A DNA stretch of 64,000 bases, taken from NCBI GenBank assembly GCA_022606425.2, contig JAHDVF020000211.1, positions 3,100,001 to 3,164,000 of the forward strand, read 5' to 3'. The notes beneath the pieces were generated by a model. The model saw nothing but the letters and a program-made list of their open reading frames with translations. It did no database searches and was not told where the DNA came from. The position numbers were made by a program, and so were the translations under genes. Below are positions 42,665 to 52,600 of the stretch, piece by piece; the first letter of the stretch is position 1, and the number at the start of each line of letters is the position of its first letter. The stretch is from Lepidostoma basale (taxonomy: Eukaryota > Arthropoda > Insecta > Trichoptera > Lepidostomatidae).

Positions 42665-43075
42665 AATGTTAGAATTATTTTTCATCATCTGTCATCCACT
42701 GCTGAACGTAGACCTCTCCCAAAGCACGCCACCGCCCCCTATCCATTGCCGCTCCCATCCATCCATGTCCAGCAATCCTCTTCAGATCGTCGGTCCAGCG
42801 GGCAGGGGGACGTTTCCACTCCAGAACCCGTCTCCCCCATCGGCCGTCGGTTTTCCGACAGATATGGCCAGCCCATCGCCACTTCAGCCCGCCCATCCTC
42901 AGAGCCACCTCAGTCACCTTGGTTTGTTGTCGAATAAATTCGTTCCTAAATCTGTCCCTCAAGGTTATTTCAAGCATGGCTCTTTCTATTGGGCGACCTT
43001 GAATCTGTAGACTAGACCTCTTGTCAGTGTCCACGTCTCGGCTACCTACGTCATGACTGTCAAGACGCACTGGTT
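42665..43075 (-). mobile_element. LINE-K: RT C-terminal fragment
   Basis: 131 open codons: RPIERAMLEITLRDRFRNEF, GGLKWRWAGHICRKTDGRWG and RPPARWTDDLKRIAGHGWMG. Its integrity suggests a recent insertion, 420 bp after the Ork1 stop. Confidence 0.7.
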
Positions 43076-43659
43076 GAAAAGTTTAGTCTTGAGGCATTGT
43101 GGTATTTTAGAAGTGAGATTACGTAATTTTCTAAAGGCCGCCCAACCCAACTGAGTTCTTCGGTCGGTTTCTTTCTCGAAATTGTTTGCAAAATGCAAAT
43201 GGACAAAAATTTACCTTTAAATTGAGAGTTTACTTCAGTCAAAAATCACAACTACAGTCGCCATTTTATCTCCCAGAAGAGCTGATAAAATCTATCAATG
43301 TTGCACCGCCACTCGTCAACAGAATCTGATGTGATCTTGCCTAAGAACGTCCAGCGATTGATGCGATATTTGATATAAACTTCTGAGAATACATTTTAGA
43401 TCTGATTAGATTACTGCTTATCTCTATAGGACGCTGATTAATTATTGCTCAATAATGATAGTAATCGAACCAATAATAGTAATAATTCATCATTTCGATA
43501 CCGATTTTAAGGTAAATTTAGAATGTTATTGTTAATTTTTCTTCTCTATTTACCGTTTGGTTTAAACAACTTAAGAATACGTCTTTAAATGAAAGGAAAA
43601 TCTGGAATATTATAATACTATTTTCTTAAACATTTCAATTTTAATATTTTTACAATGAT

Positions 43660-43725
43660 GAGGGGCGTCTGCGGCCCGAAACATGCTTTGGCAAAGTGTA
43701 ATAAAATGTTATGAAAATACAATGT
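43660..43725 (+). mobile_element. Penelope-type terminus, separate family
   Basis: AATGATGAGGGGCGTCTGCG and GCCCGAAACATGCTTTGG. Confidence 0.35.
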
Positions 43726-43794
43726 GTTTCAAAGATATTCAAATGTGAATCCACAACATAAAGTAATTTAGATCATTAATCTATTCTTAAACGG

Positions 43795-44085
43795 GCTTCC
43801 TATTGGGAAATGGAATACCAGCTATATTTCCATATTTTTGGCGTTCTTCCTGGCAGGCGATGTCCTATGGATATATTGTTTACATGGAGAATTCTTGCAT
43901 TGCCCATTTATCTAAGTGGTCTCTCCAGTACCTCCGTCTTTTCCTGTACCATCTCACAATGACTTCCATTTGTCACTTCTCTCTTATTTCAGAATTTATA
44001 ATCCTGTTTCTGAGAGTCTTCCCTACTCTGCCATATATCATAATAGGCCTGACACAGGTTTTGTAAAGTCGTACCTTGAAGAATT
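43795..44085 (-). mobile_element. LINE-G fragment
   Basis: Reverse reading gives YKTCVRPIMIYG, then GKTLRNRIINSEIREK, with a deletion between them and the RWYRKRRRYWRDHL end. Confidence 0.6.
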
Positions 44086-44374
44086 TCTATATTGTTATAA
44101 GCTACAGGTTGTGATTTTAAAGATGTAACAATATTTTACACAATGTATATAATACACCAAGATATGGTAACTTCTTCTCCCGATGTCATAGGGTCCCCCC
44201 GACGTTAAGTATTACTTGAGAGTAGACATCTCTGTCCCCGGCAGCTCGAAACAGTTCCTCAAAGTTTATTTACACCCCTGACCCATTCTTGCGTCGCCAT
44301 GGCTTGATTCCTCTTCATAGAGATGACCTTGGGAATGATATCTAAAGTGTTTCCCCATATGGTTACTAGCTATG

Positions 44375-44522
44375 ACTTTGGAGAGTATCTTGTCTTCCTA
44401 AAATCGAACCATCTCTTATGCGTTCCTGGTATTTTACCTGTTCTCAAATATATGCCTTAAACTATAAATATATTTGTAATATCTTTTGAGAAAAATAAAC
44501 TGATTTGATTTGATTTGATCAC
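44375..44522 (+). mobile_element. LINE-B 3' UTR and tail
   Basis: GGAGAGTATCTTGTCTTCC through AAACTGATTTGATTTGATT. Intergenic. Confidence 0.65.
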
Positions 44523-44529
44523 GACGTAT

Positions 44530-45060
44530 TGTGTGCACTTTAGTTACATACTCGTATATAATATAATTTAATCTTGTAAATTATAGTTGTTTTTTAAATC
44601 TTTGGACGATTTATGTTTTTATTTGAGTATTATTAATGCAACTTCTTAAACTTTTCCTGTTTTTCTCGAATATGTGCCTTATTACAGTAAATATATCGGT
44701 AATCATTTTATTTATAATAGGAAGACACACATTTGAATAAATATTAAGAAAGATACTTAAACCAACATGTTATGTATAGTATAATATGTATTTTTAATAT
44801 ACTAACATAATTGATGCAGCGTTAATTGAGATGTTTTAATATAATTTTGTCTTAGACTTAGCATAGAAATAGCTGAATAAACTAATGTTTAATTGAGAAC
44901 ATAATGCCTAGAAAAGATGTCCAATTAAGTTAATTAGAAATTGTTAGTCACTAGTAATTTAAAAATGAATTTATAATTCAATGTGATATCTGATATGTCC
45001 AAACTTTTAATAAATTTTCTTACTGAGGCAATGGTTGGTTTTCTTATTAACAAAATTATT
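44530..45060. other. Intergenic AT-rich DNA
   Basis: No open frame, repeat or signal recognised. Confidence 0.4.
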
Positions 45061-45064
45061 TTGA

Positions 45065-45550
45065 AACAAACAAACCTTCACGCCGTTTCCCCGCAGGCGT
45101 AGGCAGAGAGAATGGACCGCCACACTACTCTATACTGGCAAACCTCTCTACCTTCCTCCACATTCATACAACGAGTTATACACGCATGTCGATTCCTCCG
45201 ACTTTTAACATGACCAACCTATAAAATTTTATTAATTTGGTCATGCCATGTTTTCCTCGGTCTGCCTCGACTCCGTACCCCATTTACATCATTAACGTAT
45301 ACTTTCTTAACCATTCTTTCTCCATCCATATATTTCGTTCCATATATCCGAACAAACGCAGCGATCCTTTCATAATTTTGTTCATAATACCTTCATCCGC
45401 TCTACATTCCTTTCTTATAATATCAGCATTTGAGATTCTGTCGTATATTGTTCTACCACACATATGTCTTAGGGACCTCATCTCTACCGCATTTATTCTG
45501 TTTTCACCCTTCTTCTGCCAGTTCCATGCTTCGCTTCCATTCATTAGTGA
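45065..45550 (-). mobile_element. LINE-A fragment
   Basis: Reverse-oriented copy with hairpin relic at about 45,085 and coding for NGSEAWNWQKKGENRINAVE. Intergenic. Confidence 0.75.
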
Positions 45551-45714
45551 TGGGAAATTATTTTGATGTTTCAATAAATCATCACTTATTCTGTGTTGTT
45601 CATAAATTATTATAATAATTTTAATATAAAAGGTTCATTCACCGGCCACCCTAAACATTTAATCTGCTTTTAACAAAAATTACAATCTAGTTTTACCAAA
45701 TCAGCATGACTTAC

Positions 45715-46050
45715 TTACTTTCTTCCAATAGCCGTATAACTCTTGAAGAGCCTTCTTAATAATTTTATTCCAATCTTCTATCCTGCGCCTTTTGCTCCCA
45801 GCAGTCTGTTTCTCCCAACCAAGCTAGAGGCGCTGTCTAGGTCTTCCTAGAGGTCTTCCGGCTGGTCTTGATGCGTATAAGGTCTTGATTGCTCTGGTCT
45901 CTCCAGCTCGGCGCCCAATCCATGATAGATGATTACTGGGTTAGAAGAGGCTACTCTTGGAGGAGAGGATCATTGTACGGATCTCTCGGTTGCTCCTATG
46001 CCTCCAAGTTCCCGCTGCAACATTACCAATTATCCAATCATCAAAAGAGG
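45715..46050 (-). mobile_element. LINE-F fragment
   Basis: Reverse sequence encodes [24 protein letters not shown] residues and the QDIEDWNKIIKK end. Frame broken. Confidence 0.55.
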
Positions 46051-46139
46051 ATTTAATATATCGTCTTGAGAAACCTATAACTCAGAGAGTATCCAACGAC
46101 ATTTCTGTTAGGTATGCTAGGACCCTTGAACTAAGGAGA

Positions 46140-46725
46140 TAAAGGTGACCTTCAGAGTGCTTATCGATAACACACCTATTGAGCAAGGTATGCGATTCAC
46201 TTACCAAGGCGTAGAGATCTGCAGCTACAGTGACCTATATGACGAAGTGCAAGCACAAACCAACAAAGTGACAGCCGTGGCAGGCTGCTTGCGCGACACC
46301 ATAAGGAGGAACAAATACATGCTTACCAAAAGTAAAGTCAAGATATACAAGGCATGTGTTCGCCCCATCATGACGTTTGGGATTGAGGTCAAAGCCGATA
46401 CCAATAGAACTAGGAGCCTTCTTAGAATAGCAGAAATGCGAAATCTATGCTCCATCACAGGCAAAACCCTCAGAGTTCAGATCAAAAATGAAACGATAAG
46501 GTCTGTCTGTGGAGTTTGTGCTGGTCTGTGGTGACATAGTAAGATGGGGAAGAAGCAGAAGGCGCTTTTGAAGAGACTATGTGGACCGCATCGAGAATAC
46601 AAGAATTGCAAAAATGAAAACCCAAGCAGCAAGAAATTACGAGGAAGGCCGCCAAAGAGATGGAGAGATGGTTGAATATCATCATCCCAGGACAGCCCAC
46701 CGTCACAAACAGGTCATGCGACCTA
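46140..46725 (+). mobile_element. LINE-G: longest copy
   Basis: 129 open codons: DNTPIEQGMRFTYQGVEICS, YDEVQAQTNKVTAVAGCLRD, KSKVKIYKACVRPIMTFGIE and ADTNRTRSLLRIAEMRNL, an RT thumb/connection region. A decayed 3' part follows. Confidence 0.7.
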
Positions 46726-46747
46726 AACTAAAAGAAAGAAGAAGATT

Positions 46748-46930
46748 AAAAGCTCTATTGAGAGCCCTTATGTTCTGGAACAAATAGGTCTACTAGTTAT
46801 GATTATATTTTCCACACTGTCACTCATAACTAACCGATTTATGATGATGCCAATACGAAGACCAATTCGGATGGTGATTTCTGTCACCGCAGATTTAGAC
46901 ATTTTAGTGTGAGTGACATTCGTAAACAAT
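46748..46930 (+). mobile_element. LINE-B-related fragment
   Basis: ATTGAGAGCCCTTATGTTCT onward resembles the 11,255 subfamily; heavily decayed. Confidence 0.45.
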
Positions 46931-47535
46931 ATATTCATGTTACTACTAGAAAAAGCGCCCCCTTACTGACTTTGACATATATGGAATCCTTTCTTTAAAA
47001 TTTAGTTTCTTATTGTGCTGTAACATATGATTCTTTAAATTTATTTTTAACTGACATGTCCAAATTATTAATCTAAAAGTTGTTCATTGGTTTGGTCCGA
47101 TTCATTTAAAACAAAATAAATAAATTTTGGTTTTAATGTATAGGTCACCCTTTCTTATCGCAACTAATATAACTTTTTTCAAATTACCTGTATATACATA
47201 GTATTCCATTATTTATTCTTCGAACTGGTAACATGTTTTTTGGTTTGGGTCTTAGCTATATTTTTTCTCAACTGGCTAATTCTGACATCTATGGGATAAA
47301 TTACCAAGCTGAATGTGCTGTCAATTTACTCGGATAAGAAAAAACTAGAGGGCAACGTATTCTCCAAACTACATACAAATAAATCAAACAGTCTTTTCAC
47401 ATAATTTTTTTCTATTTGCTTCTACTTTCATACATATGAAAATATACATACTAAACAATTTTTAAATTTGCAATTATTAATTTAATTTTCATGTAAAATT
47501 GAATTTAAAAAAATGTAAGTTTAGATAAACTTGTT
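46930..47535. other. Intergenic AT-rich DNA
   Basis: Nothing recognisable. Confidence 0.4.
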
Positions 47536-47632
47536 AACACTGTTGAATTGCATAATGACGAATTTTTATGAATTAAAACACTGTTTTTTCCACTTTTAAG
47601 TTTATTTTTCTCGACATGTTTCGAAAAAAAAA
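47535..47632 (-). mobile_element. Half-site of Penelope-type terminus (family iv)
   Basis: GTTGAATTGCATAATGACGA through CTCGACATGTTTCG matches 39,345-39,435, then breaks into an A-run. Confidence 0.5.
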
Positions 47633-47734
47633 AAAACATAACTAGATGATTAAGATACCGAAACAGAGTTAGTTTTTTTGTGCCACTTCAATGAAACAGA
47701 TTTCGTAATTCAATAATTTTTTTTTTTTATAAAT

Positions 47735-48275
47735 TTAAATTTAATATCTTCAAACTAGAAAGCATCCAAAAACGATTTTTGAGATATTTATACCTCAGGG
47801 AGTAAAACTACTACACCCCTACCCCTCACTATTTCTAACGGGAATGTAAGATTTCAACACTCTTGAAACTCGTCGAATGATCTTTCTAGGTAAGCATTTC
47901 AAATTTTATCTGAAGGTATATACAATCCAGGAATACTGAAAGAACTAAATCTATACGGTCACCATAGCTATAGCAGAGCAAGGGGGCATATCTTATTTTA
48001 TGCCCCAAATTGCCGCACAGAAGCCCTTCGAAGTTCATCTGTAACGAAAGCGATTCGACTTTTAAATGAGGTGGCAAAAGAGATAGACCTCTTTGGATGC
48101 AATTATAGCGAATTCGAGAATACCTATATGGTAAGGGCAACAAGGAGATAACTGACATATTTCTATTCATGGTTCTATGTATATTTCCTTTGGTGTTCAT
48201 TTTTTCCCGCCCTTTCCATCGATTTGCCTTACGCTGTAATGACGTAAAGAGTTTTTCAACAAAATAATAATAAAC
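47735..48275 (+). mobile_element. LINE-B2: relative whose 3' end matches the SINE
   Basis: + strand coding with stops: KLESIQKRFLRYLYLRE, ETRRMIFLG, HHSYSRARGHILFYAPNC and IRLLNEVAKEIDLFGCNY, an RT C-terminus like LINE-B. The last about 65 bp (CCATCGATTTG... GTAATGACGTAAAGAG... AACAAAATAATAATAA) match the SINE 3' tail. Confidence 0.7.
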
Positions 48276-48279
48276 ATTT

Positions 48280-48710
48280 TTTAGACATTGTTTATGAGTT
48301 GGTCTTCTTCTACTCCTGATTGTAGATCTTGCGATCTGTTTATGCAGGATATCAACTTTCTTCCTGTGGTGAAGAAGACCAGCCCTCTCTCCATCTCTTT
48401 GGTGGTGGTCCTGGTGGTCGACGGCCCTCTGGAGTCTCATGCATCACGATCTAAGGAATTTTTGCTGGATCCATTCTCTGGATGTGGTCCTTCCAGAATC
48501 GTCTTCTCTGGCTACTCCATCTCATTATGTCTTAAATTTTGCAGGATTTGCGAATTTCTTCATTGGGTATCCTATCTTTAAGGGTTCTCCCCACAATAGG
48601 TTGCAATGTTCTCATTTCTGCTACTCTTAAGAGATGTTTGATTTTGACAGTGTCTGCTCTTGCTTCGATTCCGATTCGATTATTAGTTGGTATTGATGGA
48701 AAAAAAACGC
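48280..48710 (-). mobile_element. LINE-G fragment
   Basis: Reverse coding has IGIEARADTVKIKHLLRVAE and IRKSCKI-like motifs and an RRPPGPPPKRW-like end. Confidence 0.6.
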
Positions 48711-48719
48711 AACGATTAC

Positions 48720-49253
48720 ATCAGTAATACTATTTATTGTGAAACTAGTATTAAATCATAAGACTCTTATTATTAAAATAATGTTCTTTTAAATAAAGCT
48801 CCTTCTTAACTCTATGTGAGTCTATAATTCTCAAATTATCCACTTCCTTACAAGTGCTCTGCACTCTTCATCATCAATATCAATATAAAATATACCATAA
48901 CAAAATCCTGAAAAGGTTTTTGATACCATTCTTACAACAGTTTTACACACACGTCAAGAACGAAATAAAATTATAATTAAAAATAAATTGTACAACACTA
49001 TGCAATATGCATAAATATATAATGTCTCATGAAACTATAAAGAAGTATATACAAATACACTATCATACAGTAAAATAAATGCCAGCAATATATCATACGA
49101 GTGGAATGTATACACGCTTTGTCCTGGGATGGCTTATTCCAAGAGTAAAAACCGCTGTGTTGTCTCTGGGAGAGTGTGTTTCTAGCAGTCGTTGACTGAC
49201 CACGGGCGTATTGATTTCGCTTCACTTTTCAAAGCAAACACCTGACGTTTAGA
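48720..49253. other. DNA downstream of IP3K stop
   Basis: Probably the IP3K 3' UTR at first. No AATAAA on the - strand was seen in the 290 nt after the stop. Confidence 0.35.
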
Positions 49254-49616
49254 TCATGTCTCGTCCAGACTTTTAGGTAAACTAACACCAATTGGCGCCG
49301 TGTTTTCTGCAGTCGGTAGTGTTGACTCAGCCGGCTCTGTCTCCATGTGGCGCTTAATCTTCGTGAATATCGAGAGGAGATTGTCGAGGCCTATCAAGTA
49401 GCCGTCCTCGTGGTTCCCGACGGTCCATTTGGAGCAGTGGTCGATGCTCACGTCCTTGGGGAGCTTCACGGTCTTGGCGAAGTCGATCAGCCACACGGAG
49501 GCCTTGCGCGCGTCGTGCACGAACAGAAGCGAACTGCCGATGATCTCGTGGGAATTGAAGAAGTCGGATCCCTCCATTGTGGTCTTTATCTGCTTCAAGC
49601 GAGCTATATATCCATC
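49254..49616 (-). CDS. IP3K: IP3K last exon: catalytic C-lobe and stop
   Basis: The acceptor is ttttctag. It reads [42 protein letters not shown] and [15 protein letters not shown], ending with TGA at 49254-49256. The SSLLFVHD and IDFxKT motifs are the ATP- and metal-binding elements of the inositol polyphosphate kinase fold. The last about 35 residues, rich in Glu, Thr and Pro, look like a non-conserved tail. Confidence 0.95.
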   Translation of the reverse strand, partial: DGYIARLKQIKTTMEGSDFFNSHEIIGSSLLFVHDARKASVWLIDFAKTVKLPKDVSIDHCSKWTVGNHEDGYLIGLDNLLSIFTKIKRHMETEPAESTLPTAENTAPIGVSLPKSLDET

Positions 49617-52600
49617 CTAGAAAATAAAAAAATGTTTATATTAGGCAAATTTATAAGCCAAAAGACCCAAATATCAGCAGTATGAAAATTTTATTATGCC
49701 ATTGTTTGAGGGACAAATTTATTTATGAGGACTTCATTTTTAAAAGTCGGTTAAAACTAACTAACGTTTATGCCGTTTCCCGGAAGTGTAGGCAGAGAGG
49801 ATGGACCGCCAAACTCTTCTATCCTGACATAACTCTTGCACGTCTTCTAAAATACATTCACACACCGTGACACGCACACTCGTTGATTTTTACTACATCG
49901 AACATGGTCGCCTTTAAGTATTTGGTTATGCTATATTTTCCTTGGCCATCATCAACCTGTTTTTCCATTCACACTACTTGTATACATATTTTTGACCAGT
50001 TTTCCTTCTTTTCCCATTCACACTACTTGTATATATCTTTTTAACCATTCTTCCCGCATCTATTCGTTCCATATGTCCAAACCATCTTAGCGACCCTTTC
50101 TTAATTTTATTTATCACGCATTCATCCGCCTTACATTCCCTTCTTACTTCATTATTAGATATTCTATCATACATTATTTTTCCCCACATTCTTCTTAGTG
50201 ACCTCGTTTCTACGGCATTTATCCTACTTTCATCCTTCTTCTGCCAACTCCAAGCTTCACTTCCATACATAAAATAAGAATTGAATAATTCTCACCACAA
50301 CATTGGGCAAGCCCTTGGTGAAGTCTTTGAAGGCTTCCAATATCTGATCCGTGCTCTTTGTGGTCTTGAAGTCTTTGGTGCTGGTGCCGTCGGCCTTCTT
50401 GATGCCCTCGATGCGGAAGCCCAGCGTGGCCGTGGACGAGATGGTCTCCCGCCACACCATGTAGCGCGGCTTGGTCACCCCCTTCAGGCGGTGCTCCTCC
50501 TCAGACGGGGCCATAGCGTCTATCTGGATCATCTTCTCATACATGTCCTAGAATAAACAAAACGCCTATAAATCTTAGAATAAGAATATTAATTTATAAT
50601 AATAAACACGATTGTTTAGTAGTTTTACTTGGATTTAATTTATATTGATTATGCGATGGTTCGGACATATGGAGTGCATCGATGAAGAAAGAATGGTTAA
50701 GAAAGTATACGTTAATGATGAACATGGAGTACGGAGTCGAGGAAGACCGAGGAAAACATGACATGACCAAATTAATCAAATTTTAAAGGTTGGTCATGTT
50801 AGAAGTCGGAAGAATCGACGCGCGTGTATGACTCGCTGTATGAATGTGGAGGAAGCTAGAGAGGTGTGCCAGGATAGAGTAGTGTGGCGGTCCATTCTCT
50901 CTGCCTACCCCTACGGTGAAACGGCGTGATGGTTTGTTGTTGTTGTTGTTTTTGTTGTTGCTGTTGGTGGTGTTGCAGTTGTTGCTGTTGTTGTTATTTC
51001 AGCTCTTGTGGCTATTCCTCTTACGTCTGATGGGAACATTGTTGGAAGGTGATTTGATGGGTTTTTTGTTTTTGAGGGAGCACGATTACTTAGATTTGGA
51101 GGTTTTGATTCAAAATTTCTTACGCAAGCCGGGCTTCGGGGCTTCTATGGGAATACCGCCACTGCTTGAACACAAGTGCTTCATATGAGAATATAAAAAC
51201 ATTTGTTTTACCTTCCTGAGCTTGGGTTTCTCTTTCGCCTTAGCCAGCTCCTCCTCCAGGTAAGTCCTGACGCCCACCTTGCAGTCCATAACGCAAGGGG
51301 AGTCGAAGTCACTCAAGAGATCTTGCAGCTGAAGATAGGCAGCTGTTGGTGATAGCGGTTAAGGAAAAAACACCTGTCATAACAACAAGACACTGCCCGA
51401 ACTGCGTTGTTAAAATACACATACGAGTAGACGAGCAAACATGATTCGCACATCTGTTGTGATCGAAATTCAAACGAGTCTAAGGTCGGATTTGCAAACT
51501 GGCTTAACTCAAGACATCTATGTTTGTTTTATAAATTGACATCAAACAAAAAGATGCATAAAAACGTTGTCTGTCTTTTGATTACTACGTATATTAATTT
51601 ATACGCGTATTATTTTTATCATTTAATGCTTTGTTTTACAAAGATGAAATAAGAAAACTTATACACATTTTTGCACGTGTAAAATTTAAACATGTGAAAC
51701 GAATGGCAAGCGTTATACGTGTAATAATTAAAATTAAAAACACTGCAAGTCAAGTGAAACGAGCCTGACCCGGATTAGCGGAAATCAGAAAGCATTTGAC
51801 GCACGAGTTTGTCTCGTTCAAAGGCAAATTGGTTAATATAAACTCAAATAAAGGTATTTTAACTAACTAACTAACTAACTATCACGCCGCCTCCCCGAAG
51901 GGGTACGCAAAAAGAATGGACTGCCACACTTTCCTTTCCTGACATATTTCTCTCGATTCCTCAACATTCATAGGTTGGATGGTTTGGACACATGGAAAGA
52001 ATGAGTGAAGACAGAATGGTAAAGAAGGTATATGTAAACGGCGTGAACGGAGCTAGAAATAAAGGTGGCACGATCAAATCAATTAAACATTGAATGTCGG
52101 TCACGTGAGGAGTCGGAGAAATCGACGCGCTTGCATGACAAGATGTATGAACGTAGAGGAATCGAGAGAGTACGTCAGGACAACAATGTGGCGTTCCATT
52201 CTATCTACCTACCCCTCCGGAGAGACGGCGTGATGGTTAGTTAGTTAGTTTTTCTGTTATAATATCCCATTTTTTTTAATTCACTGAGAGTGTCGCAACA
52301 ACTGTTTCGCCAGTTTATTGTAACACCTGATGATGCCAACATCGGTTGGCGAAACTCCGTGAATAAAAAGAAATTGTGATATTTTAAGTGTTTTAAATTT
52401 TAACAGATATTTTTTTTATATTTAAAAGGATACATTCTCCATCATCGCTCAGAATTTGGCCTTTGTATTCAGGAACAAAAGGCCGCAAAATGTCACTCAT
52501 CAGAATCTGAAACAAGGAAAAAAAAATATTGTATAACGTGTTTTAATTAATTAATAATTAAATACAACGATGTTTTTTACTACTTCCACTTTTGTCTTTA

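Noticed and set aside
47886..48440. 184-codon - strand frame
   Set aside because: The + strand encodes LINE-B2 RT residues with stops; the - frame has no domain and is antisense.
50281..50556. 91-codon + strand frame over an IP3K exon
   Set aside because: It is a shadow of the GC-rich IP3K exon on the - strand, which has family motifs and splice sites.
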